Below, piece by piece: positions 25,260 to 33,729 of a stretch of 59,383 nucleotides of DNA. Position numbers and translations under genes: made by a program. The stretch comes from Kingella sp. (in: b-proteobacteria). GTDB taxonomy: Bacteria; Pseudomonadota; Gammaproteobacteria; Burkholderiales; Neisseriaceae. Under the pieces are notes generated by a model. That model ran no database searches and had not been told where the DNA came from. It saw only the letters and a program-made list of their open reading frames with translations. Location of the stretch: NCBI RefSeq assembly GCF_030527935.1, contig NZ_JAUMZV010000012.1:1-59383 (forward strand), given 5' to 3'. Each line of letters starts with the position of its first letter. The first letter of the stretch is position 1.

Positions 25260-25784
25260 TTAAAAATCTTCGGTACTGGTGAACAAACCCACGCGCAAGC
25301 CGTTGCCTTCGTAGATTTTTTTGCCGTCCACGCTCATTTCGGCATCGGCGATGCCCAACACCAGCTTGCTGTTCATCACACGCTTGATGTGGATGTGGTA
25401 GGTGATTTTTTTGTGCTTGGGCAGCACTTGTCCGCTGAATTTCACTTCGGCGCAGCCCAATGCGCGACCCCTGCCGGGTGCGCCCGTCCAGCCCAGATAA
25501 AAGCCCACCAACTGCCACATCGCGTCCAAGCCCAAGCAGCCCGGCATCACGGGGTCGCCGATAAAATGGCAGCCGAAAAACCATAAATCAGGGTTAATAT
25601 CCAATTCGGCGATGATTTCGCCCTTGCCGTATTTGCCGCCCGTGCTGTTGATTTCAACAATGCGGTCAATCATCAGCATATCGGGCAGCGGCAGCTGGGC
25701 GTTGCCCGCGCCAAACAGTTCGCCGCGCCCGCAGGCGAGCAGTTGTTCTTTGGTGTAGCTGGATTGGGGGGTGAAGGTGGTCAT
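25260..25784 (-). CDS. fabA: 3-hydroxydecanoyl-ACP dehydratase/isomerase
   Basis: 174 residues, hot-dog fold. FabA dehydrates 3-hydroxydecanoyl-ACP and isomerizes trans-2 to cis-3, the branch point to unsaturated fatty acids. The catalytic pair His73 and Asp87 lies in CHFIGDPVMPGCLGLDAMWQ. LPLPDMLMIDRI near residue 31 is also typical. ATG 25784 with AAAGGAAA upstream. fabB follows on the same strand. An inverted repeat at 25821-25838 is placed where a repressor could act. Confidence 0.95.
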   Translation of the reverse strand: MTTFTPQSSYTKEQLLACGRGELFGAGNAQLPLPDMLMIDRIVEINSTGGKYGKGEIIAELDINPDLWFFGCHFIGDPVMPGCLGLDAMWQLVGFYLGWTGAPGRGRALGCAEVKFSGQVLPKHKKITYHIHIKRVMNSKLVLGIADAEMSVDGKKIYEGNGLRVGLFTSTEDF

Positions 25785-25820
25785 GTCGTTTTCCTTTAAT
25801 GCCGTGTTGGCGCGATAAGT

Positions 25821-25838
25821 ATAGAATGTCTATTCTAT
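25821..25838. promoter_or_regulatory. Inverted repeat upstream of fabA
   Basis: ATAGAAT-GTCT-ATTCTAT, a 7-4-7 dyad about 40 bp before the fabA start. It could be an operator or overlap a -10 region (TATAGAAT or TAGACATTC on the minus strand). The regulator is unknown. Confidence 0.45.
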
Positions 25839-25866
25839 TGCATTACGGCGATGGGCGCAAATTTGG

Positions 25867-25894
25867 GAACCTGTATTCACTATTTGCATAGGCA
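25867..25894. repeat. Solo end of the TNA-duplicating MITE
   Basis: GAACCTGTATTCACTATTTG followed by CATAGGCA equals one terminus of the MITE family; it runs directly into a DUS and no second end is found. An inverted DUS pair (25890-25922) overlaps it. Confidence 0.65.
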
Positions 25895-25922
25895 GCCTGA
25901 AAGTTGATTTTCAGGCTGCCTT
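25890..25922. terminator. Inverted DUS hairpin
   Basis: AGGCAGCCTGAAA and TTTCAGGCTGCC around a short loop, TTTT after; just past the methyltransferase stop. Confidence 0.55.
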
Positions 25923-25928
25923 TTATGT

Positions 25929-26750
25929 TTACAACTGCACGCGCAGCATCCGCATATCCATATTTTCCCGCCCCCATTTGGTTTTATAAATCAACCGCAA
26001 AATAAACGGATACCGCTTGCCGCAATAATCGCTCAAATATTGCTCTTCCACCAAGCGGCTGCCCTGCGCCAGCTTCAACACATCGTTCGCATTGCTGATG
26101 CCCCAGCGAAACTCGGGCGGTTTCTCGCCCATTTGGCTCAACGCATCGTGATACTGCGCCTTGCCCACCATTCTTTTAAACAGCGCATCCATCACAATTT
26201 GCGTGTGCGGCAGCTTGCGTTGCACCATTTCAAAAAATGCTTTCACCTGCGCTTCGTCAAAATACATCAACACGCCTTCAATAATCAGCACCACAGGCTT
26301 GCCATGCGCAGCAACGGTGTCCGTCCAGCTTTCGTCAAACATGGACGTGCCCAAATAATGATTGCCCGATTCAGGCAGCAGCATACGCCGCACTTCTATC
26401 ACTTCGGGCAAATCAAGGTCGTACCACGCGGTAACGGCGGGTCGCCCCATGCGCTCGTAACGCGCGTCCAAGCCTGCGCCGAGCTGCACCACCACGGCAT
26501 CGGGGTGTTCGGCGATAAAGTGCGCCGCCATGTCGTCCAACAATTTTGCCCGCGCGCAGCAGCCCACTTGCGAAGCGTGGGCTTTGGTAAACGGGGTGAA
26601 GTCGTAATCAATCATCGCCAGCATACGCGCGGCTTCTTTGTCGCGCAGCAGCGCATCGGGACGTTGATATTCCACCGCCTTTGCCCACAGCGGAATCAGC
26701 ATGGTGGTGGACAGCACGGTGATGTCTTGGGGGGAAATTTTCTCGCTCAT
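25929..26750 (-). CDS. Class I SAM-dependent methyltransferase, LCMT-like
   Basis: 273 residues. VVQLGAGLDARYERMG (about 88-103) is the SAM-binding motif I as found in leucine carboxyl methyltransferase-like / TIGR00027 enzymes; TAWYDLDLPEVIEVRR carries the acidic motif II, and VVLIIEGVLMYFDEAQVKAF is the family's motif IV region. Substrate unknown; bacterial relatives methylate small carboxylates or take part in secondary metabolism. ATG 26750 with AGGAG upstream; the frame up to 26918 translates DUS and is rejected. Stand-alone unit. Confidence 0.8.
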   Translation of the reverse strand: MSEKISPQDITVLSTTMLIPLWAKAVEYQRPDALLRDKEAARMLAMIDYDFTPFTKAHASQVGCCARAKLLDDMAAHFIAEHPDAVVVQLGAGLDARYERMGRPAVTAWYDLDLPEVIEVRRMLLPESGNHYLGTSMFDESWTDTVAAHGKPVVLIIEGVLMYFDEAQVKAFFEMVQRKLPHTQIVMDALFKRMVGKAQYHDALSQMGEKPPEFRWGISNANDVLKLAQGSRLVEEQYLSDYCGKRYPFILRLIYKTKWGRENMDMRMLRVQL

Positions 26751-26852
26751 TTTGTGTCTCCTAGTTGGCGGGTGTAGATGGGAATGATTGGCGATTGACA
26801 ATATACGCCGATGCCATCGCGCGGGCAAATTCCATGCCGTTGCGGCAAGCAA

Positions 26853-26893
26853 TAGGCAGCCTGAAAACGGAAAAATCATTTTCAGGCTGCCTT
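26853..26893. terminator. Inverted DUS pair
   Basis: TAGGCAGCCTGAAAAC and TTTTCAGGCTGCCTT arms around an AT-rich loop. Confidence 0.45.
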
Positions 26894-26917
26894 GTGCGTT
26901 TACCCCACCCCAAAACA

Positions 26918-26957
26918 TTTTCAGGCTGCCTTATCACTATCTAAGGCAGCCTGAAAA
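26918..26957. terminator. Inverted DUS pair after the DUF4198-type gene
   Basis: TTTTCAGGCTGCCTTA faces TAAGGCAGCCTGAAAA; immediately past the stop at 26964. Confidence 0.5.
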
Positions 26958-26963
26958 CGTTTG

Positions 26964-27764
26964 TTAATGATGAGAATGCCCAATCTGGAACGTCAGCGTG
27001 CTATACGTGGCGATTTTTTGGCAAACTTTGGGGTCGGGGAAATCCGATTTATGCTCCACGCTGGCTTTCCAAAAGCCCTGCCGCAGCGGAATAATCGCCA
27101 CCGTGCCATCGTCGCCTGTGGTATCGGAAAACGCCTGCGCTTCCACTTTGTGCGTTTTGCCACGGTCGCTGGTGTCAAAGCCGTCAAACGTTGCCGTGAG
27201 CGTGGCGTTGGGCAGTGGCTCGCCGTTGAGCAGCACTTTCACTTTAAACCGCTCGCCCACGTGCACATTGGCGGGGTTATCCAGCGGCACAATCTCCACC
27301 ATCTGCCCCACAGGGCGCGTAATCACCGCCGTATCCGCGCTGTCATGCCCCACGTTCACGATATTTTTGCCATACATCCGCGTTTGCTCGCAGTAAGACG
27401 CATCAGGCATTTCCTTGATGCTTTGGCGTTTCCAGCCCGCTGCGTTTTTTGACCAAAAAGTCGGCACATATTCCGCCGTTACCAAATAGCTGCCATCGGC
27501 AACGGGTTTCGCGCTTTGGTATTGGTAGTTATACGTCCCCTTTTGCACGAGATTTTGCTTGCCTGCGGGCGTAATCAGTTGCAGCGGTTTAAACAAATCG
27601 CGCCGTGCTTCGGGAATCGGCTCAAACTCGGGGAACTCGCCGTAGCCCAGCTCGGCTTTCAAAATTTCGCCGCCGTGTGTGTGGTCGGTGGACACCCAAA
27701 CGCGGTGCGCATGGGCGGATAACGAAACCGCGCACAGCAGCGCGGCTAATAGGGTTTTGTTCAT
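26964..27764 (-). CDS. DUF4198-type periplasmic protein (possible metal-uptake component)
   Basis: 266 residues with a signal peptide MNKTLLAALLCAVSLSAHAH (cleavage near residue 19). The mature start HRVWVSTDHTHGGEILKAEL is histidine-rich, and the C-terminus ends GHSHH, as in COG5266/DUF4198 proteins sometimes linked to cobalt or nickel transport. The middle has an Ig/CNA-like region (GERFKVKVLLNGEPLPNATL). ATG 27764 with AAAGAGAG upstream. No transporter genes are adjacent, so a metal role is a family-level guess. Confidence 0.7.
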   Translation of the reverse strand: MNKTLLAALLCAVSLSAHAHRVWVSTDHTHGGEILKAELGYGEFPEFEPIPEARRDLFKPLQLITPAGKQNLVQKGTYNYQYQSAKPVADGSYLVTAEYVPTFWSKNAAGWKRQSIKEMPDASYCEQTRMYGKNIVNVGHDSADTAVITRPVGQMVEIVPLDNPANVHVGERFKVKVLLNGEPLPNATLTATFDGFDTSDRGKTHKVEAQAFSDTTGDDGTVAIIPLRQGFWKASVEHKSDFPDPKVCQKIATYSTLTFQIGHSHH

Positions 27765-28021
27765 GCTCTCTTTTTCCTTGGATTAATTTTGTGCGAAATC
27801 GCGGGTTAGATGTTATGGCATAACGCGGTTTTTGTAAAGATTTGTTTGTTTCGCGCTGTTTTTGTTTACAAATTTTAGGGTGATGTGAAACGAAGTAGCG
27901 TTGACAAGCCCCAAAAGCAAGATTGGACACCCGTCCAGTAACGCCCTATAATTTGGCAGCCTGAAAACGTGGTTGATTCAACAGCCACTTATCTACCCCC
28001 ATCGCTCCATCCAGCACACCC

Positions 28022-28049
28022 TTTGGCGACGAGCCGTTGCCACTCCATT
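28022..28049. repeat. GACGAGCC-type palindromic repeat, copy 2
   Basis: TTTGGCGACGAGCCGTTGCC followed by ACTCCATT, adjoining a DUS; preceded by a degenerate GCTCCAT at 28004. The 27765-28087 gap otherwise shows nothing gene-like. Confidence 0.6.
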
Positions 28050-28087
28050 CGCTTTTCAGGCTGCCCCATTGCTTCCGAGACCCCATC

Positions 28088-29224
28088 ATGCCCCATTCTC
28101 TATCCTACTGGTTTTCCACCGTGCTCACCTTTGCCCGCCGCGAAGCCAAAGAATTGCTGCGCGACAAAATCCGCCTATTTTTCGCCGCGCTTGGTCCTGC
28201 CATTATGCTGGCGGCGGTGGGCTGGGCGATTTCGTTTGACGTAAACAATTTGAAATTTTCGGTGTTAGACCGCGACCAAACCATAGAAAGCCGCCGCGTG
28301 ATTGAGTATTTTCGCGGCTCGCCCTATTTCAAAGAGCAAGCCCCTGTATATTCCTTGCCCGAAGCCGAAGCGCGGTTAAAGCGCAACCAAGTGGTGCTGG
28401 TGATTGATATTCCGCCCGATTTTGGGCGCAGCTTGGCGCAAGGCAGGCAGCCTGAAATCGGGTTTTACATTGACGGCACCATTCCTTTCAACGCCAGCAA
28501 TATCCAAGCCTACGCGCAAAGCATGGTGCAGCGGTATAACATGGATACGCTCAAAGCGCGCGGCATGGAGCTGCCCAAAGCCGCCGCCGTTGTGCCACGT
28601 TTTCTTTACAATCAAGACTTTAAAAGCATGAACGCGATTGTGCCCAATGTGTTGATGATGGTGCTGACCATGATTCCCGCGATTATGACCGCGCTGTCGG
28701 TGGTGCGCGAACGCGAAATCGGCTCCATCGCCAATCTATACGCCAGCCCCGCCAGCGTGCCGCAGTATTTGATGGGCAAGCAACTGCCTTATTTGGCGAT
28801 GGGCGTGTTTAATTTTGTCTCGCTCACGCTGATGATTGTGTTTTGGTTTGGCGTGCCGCTTAAAGGCTCGCTGCTGGCGTTGTTTATTGGCACGCTGTTG
28901 CACGTTGCGGCGGCGACCGCGTTTGGGTTGCTGATTTCGGCGTTCACCAAATCGCAAACGGCGGCGTTTTTTATCTCTGCCATCGGCAGCGTAACCATCG
29001 CTTCCAACTTCTCGGGCATGATGTACCCTGTCTCCACCATGAGCGGCGGCGCGTATGTGATTGGCGTAAGTTTTCCCGCGTCGTGGTATCAGCGCGTGTC
29101 CATCGGTGGCTTTACCAAAGGCTTGGGCTTGCTGGATTTTGGCAGGGAATTTGCCATGCTGGCGATGTTTACCATCGTGTTTTTAACGCTGGCATGTTTG
29201 AGTTTGCAAAAGCAAGAGAAGTAG
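28088..29224 (+). CDS. ABC-2 type permease (YbhS/YhhJ-like), first of pair
   Basis: 378 residues. One N-terminal helix (FFAALGPAIMLAAVGWAISF, ~30-49), a large periplasmic domain (~50-190), then five C-terminal helices: the ABC-2 export permease layout of YbhS/YhhJ-type multidrug exporters. ATREREIGSIANLYASP-like ALSVVREREIGSIANLYASP is the cytoplasmic coupling helix. An internal DUS codes for RQPEI in the periplasmic domain. ATG 28088 is used. The second permease follows after a repeat-filled 165-bp gap; the expected ATPase and membrane-fusion protein are not in the window. Confidence 0.87.
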   Translation: MPHSLSYWFSTVLTFARREAKELLRDKIRLFFAALGPAIMLAAVGWAISFDVNNLKFSVLDRDQTIESRRVIEYFRGSPYFKEQAPVYSLPEAEARLKRNQVVLVIDIPPDFGRSLAQGRQPEIGFYIDGTIPFNASNIQAYAQSMVQRYNMDTLKARGMELPKAAAVVPRFLYNQDFKSMNAIVPNVLMMVLTMIPAIMTALSVVREREIGSIANLYASPASVPQYLMGKQLPYLAMGVFNFVSLTLMIVFWFGVPLKGSLLALFIGTLLHVAAATAFGLLISAFTKSQTAAFFISAIGSVTIASNFSGMMYPVSTMSGGAYVIGVSFPASWYQRVSIGGFTKGLGLLDFGREFAMLAMFTIVFLTLACLSLQKQEK

Positions 29225-29364
29225 GCAGCCTGAAACCTTTGCAAAACCTACAACCGATGGAGCGTCAGCGGCTCGCCGACATTGTTTCCAACCGATTAAA
29301 GCTCCATTGAATACACCATTTGGCGACGAGCCGTCGCCGCTCCATTTTAGTTTTCAGGCTGCCT
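29223..29364. repeat. DUS-bounded GACGAGCC palindromic repeat, copy 3
   Basis: A ~140-bp unit: TAGGCAGCCTGAAA, CCGATGGAGCGTCAGCGGCT, a variable middle, TTTGGCGACGAGCCGTCGCC, GCTCCATT and a closing TTTTCAGGCTGCC. Nearly the same as the unit at 44451. It separates the two permease genes. Confidence 0.75.
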
Positions 29365-29389
29365 AATCCCCCACAAGAAAGCCCCCCCC

Positions 29390-30517
29390 ATGCGAACCCT
29401 AAAAAACATTCTCGCCCTATCGGGCAAAGAACTGCGCAGCCTGTTTGGCGACACCATCTTGGTGATTTTTATCGTGATGATGTTCACCAGCATGGTGTAC
29501 AACTCCGCCAAAAACACCACATCAGACGTGCGCAACGCCAACGTGGGCATTGTGGACTACGACCGCAGCCCGCTTTCGCGGCAGATTGCCGACGCGCTGC
29601 TGCCGCCGCAGTTTGCCAAGCCTGTTTACATCAATCCGCAAGACACGCACGAATTGCTGGATAAAAGCCAGCTCACCTTTGTGTTGGAATTTCCGCCCAA
29701 TTTTCAGCGCGATGTGGCGGCGGGGCGCGCACCCGAAGTGCAGCTTTTAGTGGATGCCACCGCGATGACGCAAGCGGGCGTGGGCTCGGGCTATATTGCG
29801 CAAATTTTTAACCGCGAAATCCAAGCGTTTATGGGCGTGAAGCAGCAAATCAGCCAAGCCATGCCTGCCCGCGCGGTGGTGAATTTGCAATACAACCCAA
29901 ACAACGAAAGCAGTTGGTTTATGGGCGCGGCGTTGGCGGGCAACAATATTATGCTGATTACGCTGGTGTTGGTGGGCGCGGCGGTGATTCGTGAGCGCGA
30001 GCGTGGCACGATGGAGCATTTGCTGGTGATGCCTGTAACCGCCACCGAAATCGTTGCGTCTAAAATTTTGGCAAACGGCTTGGTGGTGAGCGTGGCGGCA
30101 GTGTTGAGCATGAAGTTTATTGTGGGCGGCGCGGTGGGCGCGGAATTGGTGGGTTCGTTTGCGCTGTATGCGCTGGGCGTGGTGTTGTTTATGTTTTCGG
30201 TGGCTTCGCTGTCGGTAATGCTGGCGACCATTGCGCCCACCATGCCGCAATACAGCTTGCTAATGGTGCCGACTTATATTGTGTTTATGATGTTTTCAGG
30301 CAGCACATCGCCGCGCGCCAATATGCCCGAAATGGCGCAGCGGGTGAGCGAATATTGGCCCAGCACGCAGTTTGCTTATTTTGCGCAGGCGGTGATGTTT
30401 CGCGGCGCGGGGCTGGAAACGGTTTGGGTGCAGCTGGTGGCGTTGTCGGTGGCGGGGGTGGTGTTTTTGGGGCTGGCGTTGGTGCGCTTTCGTAAGATGT
30501 TGGAGAAGCAGGGGTAA
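29390..30517 (+). CDS. ABC-2 type permease (YbhR/YhhJ-like), second of pair
   Basis: 375 residues, same layout as the preceding permease: N-terminal helix (TILVIFIVMMFTSMVYNSA), periplasmic domain, five C-terminal helices. The coupling segment VIRERERGTMEHLLVMPVTA and the re-entrant MFSGSTSPRANMPEMAQRVS are characteristic. Paired permeases of this type form a heterodimer that exports drugs or lipids with an ATPase (YbhF type), an adaptor and TolC. A NodT-type channel is 1.7 kb downstream, but the other parts are missing here. Confidence 0.87.
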   Translation: MRTLKNILALSGKELRSLFGDTILVIFIVMMFTSMVYNSAKNTTSDVRNANVGIVDYDRSPLSRQIADALLPPQFAKPVYINPQDTHELLDKSQLTFVLEFPPNFQRDVAAGRAPEVQLLVDATAMTQAGVGSGYIAQIFNREIQAFMGVKQQISQAMPARAVVNLQYNPNNESSWFMGAALAGNNIMLITLVLVGAAVIRERERGTMEHLLVMPVTATEIVASKILANGLVVSVAAVLSMKFIVGGAVGAELVGSFALYALGVVLFMFSVASLSVMLATIAPTMPQYSLLMVPTYIVFMMFSGSTSPRANMPEMAQRVSEYWPSTQFAYFAQAVMFRGAGLETVWVQLVALSVAGVVFLGLALVRFRKMLEKQG

Positions 30518-30539
30518 AGTTGAAAGGCGCGTTAAGGCA

Positions 30540-30615
30540 GCCTGAAAAACCATCAATGCTTGGGCAACGCCATGCAAACGGTTCATCGGCTGCTCTGCTT
30601 TTTCAGGCTGCCGCA
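30540..30615. repeat. DUS-bounded repeat, GCAACGCCATGCAAACGG unit, copy 1
   Basis: CAGCCTGAAAAACC, ATGCTTGGGCAACGCCATGC, AAACGGTTCAT and a closing TTTCAGGCTGCC. A longer relative is at 30827-30918. Confidence 0.6.
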
Positions 30616-30633
30616 ATGCCTTGCCAACAGTTT

Positions 30634-30704
30634 GTAGGTCGGGCATTCATGCCCGATGTTCCCTAAATTTGCTGCGGTTTGTCGGGCATCAATGCCCGAC
30701 CTAC
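30634..30704. repeat. GTAGGTCGGGCAT palindrome repeat, copy 1
   Basis: GTAGGTCGGGCATTCATGCC starts it and GGCATCAATGCCCGACCTAC ends it; the two halves are inverted and each half is itself a hairpin. Relatives at 35064 and 39776. Confidence 0.7.
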
Positions 30705-30826
30705 TCTTCTGCCCTTGGGCGCATCCAACAACACGGCGCAAAAAAAGGCGTATTCAACATACGCCCAAAAGAAGCAATCGCGTTGTGCTTCGTAATTTGG
30801 TTAGGTGGCGGCATAGGCAGCCTGAA

Positions 30827-30918
30827 AAACCGTGAATGCTTGGGCTACGGCAACCCAGCGTGGGTATGGCGGCGCAACGCCATGCAAACGGTTCATTTAC
30901 CGCCATGCCGTTTCAGGC
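30827..30918. repeat. DUS-bounded repeat, GCAACGCCATGCAAACGG unit, copy 2
   Basis: Same ends and GCGCAACGCCATGCAAACGG core as copy 1, with a longer inside (CTACGGCAACCCAGCG). It abuts the dioxygenase stop codon. The whole 30518-30921 gap is made of such repeats. Confidence 0.6.
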
Positions 30919-30921
30919 TGC

Positions 30922-31667
30922 CTAATTCACCCGCACGGAAGTCATGCTTAATGCGCCGCCGATGATTTCATCGTTAAACAGCTCCACCGCCTGCCCGTCG
31001 TCGTGTTGCGCCATCACATACAGCAGCGGCAGAAAATGCTCGGGTGTGGGCGCGGCAAGGCGGGCATCGTCGCCCCATTGGTTCAGGTAATCGGCGATGC
31101 GGTCAAACTCGCGCTGTTGATGCCGAGCCGAAAGGCTTGCGCCCATTGGTGCGGCGGGGCATCGGGGCGGTAGACGCGCAGGTTGTGCACGATGTTGCCG
31201 CTGCCCACAATCAGCACGCCTTGTTCGCGCAGCGGGCGCAGGCGTTTGGCGAGCGCGAAGTGTTCCGCGCTGCCGGGCGTTGCGTCCAAGCTGAGCGGCA
31301 CAACAGGAATATCGGCGCGGGGGAACATGGGTTTGAGCACTGTCCACGCGCCGTGGTCCAGCCCCATCTCGGGGTCGGGCCGGTCGTGCGGCAGCAGGCG
31401 GCAGATTTCTTCGGCTAGCTCGGGGCAGCCTGAAACGGGGTATTGCTGCTGATACAGCGCGTCGGGGAAGCCGTAGAAATCGTACACCAGCCCGGGGCGC
31501 GGGCTGCTGCCCACGCGGATGCCGTTGCCGTAGCCGTGCGCGGAGATGCACAAGATGGCGCGGGGTATGGGCAGGCTGTCGCCGATTTGGCGGAAGGCGC
31601 GGTTGTAGGCGTTGTCGTGTAAGACGTTCATCGGGCTGCCGTGTCCGAGAAATAAGGCGGTTTCCAT
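30922..31667 (-). pseudogene. DODA-type extradiol ring-opening dioxygenase, frameshifted
   Basis: Two frames join into a ~248-residue class III extradiol dioxygenase of the DODA/YgiD type (4,5-DOPA dioxygenase fold, zinc or iron enzyme). Frame one runs from METALFLGHGSP (His9) through CISAHG (His44) and LDHGAW (His105) to QWAQAF; frame two continues ARHQQREFDRIADYLNQWGD and HFLPLLYVMAQHDDG with the C-terminal His. They meet at AAA 31131-31133 (TTT on the coding strand); one more T restores the frame as AFSARHQQ. All expected metal and acid-base histidines are present, so the gene may be intact in the cell. ATG 31667 has GGAG upstream. Confidence 0.8.
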
Positions 31668-31819
31668 GTTGTTGCTCCGTTTAGTTTGAATGGACTGCAT
31701 TGTATTTTTTCGCGCGGGGCGGATAAATAGCGAAAACATGAAGACTGTTTTTCTTGCGGGTAAAGGGTGGGCAGCCTGAAAACGGATTGAGCTAAGCCAA
31801 AACGCCCCAGGATAATTGA

Positions 31820-32095
31820 ATGACCACACTCATCGCCCTGTTTAACCTATTCGCCACCACATTCGGCGTGTTTATCGGCTGGTATGACGACGCCCGCGAC
31901 AAGGTTTGGGCGTATGTTGCCGTGCGCGCGCTGCTGTTGGCGGCATCTTACGGCGCAGCCATCGCCGTGTTTTGGCTTACGCCGCCCGCTTGGCTGCTGG
32001 CGTGGCACATGGTGGCGATGCTGCCGGTGTTTTATGTGCTCGCCAAAGTTACTTACCATGTTGTTTGCGCTTCCAAGCTCAACCGCAAACGGTGA
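31820..32095 (+). CDS. Hypothetical three-helix membrane protein, 91 aa
   Basis: 91 residues with hydrophobic segments at about 1-20 (TLIALFNLFATTFGVFIGW), 32-52 (AVRALLLAASYGAAIAVFWL) and 56-76 (AWLLAWHMVAMLPVFYVLAK) and a basic C-terminus SKLNRKR. GGATAATTGA lies before ATG 31820. No recognised family. Single unit ending in a DUS region (32104-32157). Confidence 0.5.
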   Translation: MTTLIALFNLFATTFGVFIGWYDDARDKVWAYVAVRALLLAASYGAAIAVFWLTPPAWLLAWHMVAMLPVFYVLAKVTYHVVCASKLNRKR

Positions 32096-32206
32096 ACCCA
32101 CGTTTCAGGCAGCCTGAAACAAAGTTCAGCGTAGCTAAAACCCACTTTCAGGCTGCCTATACCGCGCCACCTTCCCCATTCCCTTAACAAACCAAAGGCA
32201 AAAACC

Positions 32207-33673
32207 ATGCACACCCCAACTAAACTTCTCGCCCTGATTATCCCGCTCGCCCTTGCCGCCTGCGCGGTGCAAACCGAAGTACCCAGCAGCGTTGCCGTGC
32301 CGCCGTCATTTGAGCAAGCGGGCGCGTCCAATGGGCAGCCTGAAAATCCAAACCCAAAGCCGAATGATTTATCGCGCTGGTGGACAACATGGCAGGACCC
32401 TGTGCTGCGCGACTTGGTGGAACAAACCCTGCGCGAGAACCGCAATTTGGCAGCGGCGCAAGCCACCATGCAGGCGGCGCAGGCGCAGGCAGATTTAGCC
32501 GCTGCCGACCGCCGTCCGCAAATTGGTGCGGGGGCGAATTTATACGCCACGGGCAAGCAGGATAATCCGCTGCCTGCCAACTTGCGCCCCGCAGCGGGCG
32601 GCATCAACTCGCATTTGGCGCAGGCAGAATTTGACAACGCCAACCTGCGCAGCGCGGCGTTGTCGGCATCGTGGTCGCCCGATATTTTTGGGCAGAAGAA
32701 AAGCGATGCCGAAGCCGCGCGGCAAATGGCGTTGGGCGAAGCGGAACGTTGGCACGGCGCGCAGCTAATGCTGGCAGCGGAAACCGGGCAGCATTATTTG
32801 AACGCGCGGGCGTTGGAAGCGCGGCAGGCGCAGGCGGCGCAGCGCGAAGGCAGCCTGAAAAACCTGTTGCGCTATGTGCAGGGGCGGTTTAAAGCGGGGC
32901 ACGTGAGCGCGTATGAAGTGCGCCAAGTGGAGACGCAGCTTGCCGCCGCGCAAGCCGAATCTGCCACGCTGGATGCGCAACGCGCCGCCCATGTGCGCAG
33001 CATCGCGGTGCTGACGGGGCAAGTGCCGCAGGGTTTCAGGCTGCCTGAAAGCGGGGCGAACGTGTTGGCAAACCTGCCCGCCGCGCCGCAAGGGGCAACG
33101 CCGTTGGACGTATTAACCCGCCGCCCCGATGTGCGCGCCGCCGAACGCCAAGCGCAAGCCGCCGCCGCCAAGCTCGCCAGCGCGAAAATGGACAGACTGC
33201 CGCGCTTTGACATCCAATTTGCGTGGAGCAACGGGCGCATCGGGCTGGACAACAATTTGTCGTCCGTCACCAAAAGCACAGGCGGGCTATTGAGCGCGGG
33301 CGTAACCGTGCCACTGTTCACCGCTGGGCGCATCAAAGCCAACATCGCCGCCGCCGATGCACGGGTGAAAGCCGCCGCTGCGCAATACGACAACACCGTG
33401 CTCACCGCGCTATCCGAAGTGGACAGCAGCTACCATTTGCAACGCGGCTTGTTTGGCCAACGCGCCCGCGCCGCCGATTCTGCCGCGCAAAGCAGCCGCC
33501 AAGCCAGCCAATCGCGCCGCTTGTTTGAGTTGGGCAAGCTCACGCTAGACCAAGTTTTAACCGCCGAAGTGAACGCCAGCCAAGCGCAAGATGCGCTGGT
33601 GCGGGCGAGACTGGCGGAAGGGGAAAATCTGCTGCGGCTGTATCAAGCGCTGGGGGGCGGATGGCAGGATTGA
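32207..33673 (+). CDS. NodT-family outer-membrane efflux lipoprotein
   Basis: 488 residues, TolC-like outer-membrane factor of the NodT subfamily. The signal peptide ends in LALAA-Cys19, so the N-terminus is lipidated. RWWTTWQDPVLRDLVEQTLR and NRNLAAAQATMQAAQAQADL open the first coiled-coil repeat; VLTRRPDVRAAERQAQAAAA is the hallmark NodT motif; SAGVTVPLFTAGRIKANIAA and ALSEVDSSYHLQR belong to the second repeat. DUS inside the gene code for GQPENP, EGSLKN and GFRLPES, the last overlapping a palindromic DUS. No adaptor or pump gene adjoins it; the ABC-2 permeases upstream are possible partners. Confidence 0.9.
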   Translation: MHTPTKLLALIIPLALAACAVQTEVPSSVAVPPSFEQAGASNGQPENPNPKPNDLSRWWTTWQDPVLRDLVEQTLRENRNLAAAQATMQAAQAQADLAAADRRPQIGAGANLYATGKQDNPLPANLRPAAGGINSHLAQAEFDNANLRSAALSASWSPDIFGQKKSDAEAARQMALGEAERWHGAQLMLAAETGQHYLNARALEARQAQAAQREGSLKNLLRYVQGRFKAGHVSAYEVRQVETQLAAAQAESATLDAQRAAHVRSIAVLTGQVPQGFRLPESGANVLANLPAAPQGATPLDVLTRRPDVRAAERQAQAAAAKLASAKMDRLPRFDIQFAWSNGRIGLDNNLSSVTKSTGGLLSAGVTVPLFTAGRIKANIAAADARVKAAAAQYDNTVLTALSEVDSSYHLQRGLFGQRARAADSAAQSSRQASQSRRLFELGKLTLDQVLTAEVNASQAQDALVRARLAEGENLLRLYQALGGGWQD

Positions 33674-33684
33674 GTTGGGTGGGG

Positions 33685-33729
33685 AAAAGGCAGCCTGAAA
33701 ACGTTATTCCCGTTTTCAGGCTGCCTTTT
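33685..33729. terminator. Inverted DUS pair between nodT-like and ClC genes
   Basis: AAAAGGCAGCCTGAAAACG and CGTTTTCAGGCTGCCTTTT arms between convergent genes; bidirectional. Confidence 0.7.
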
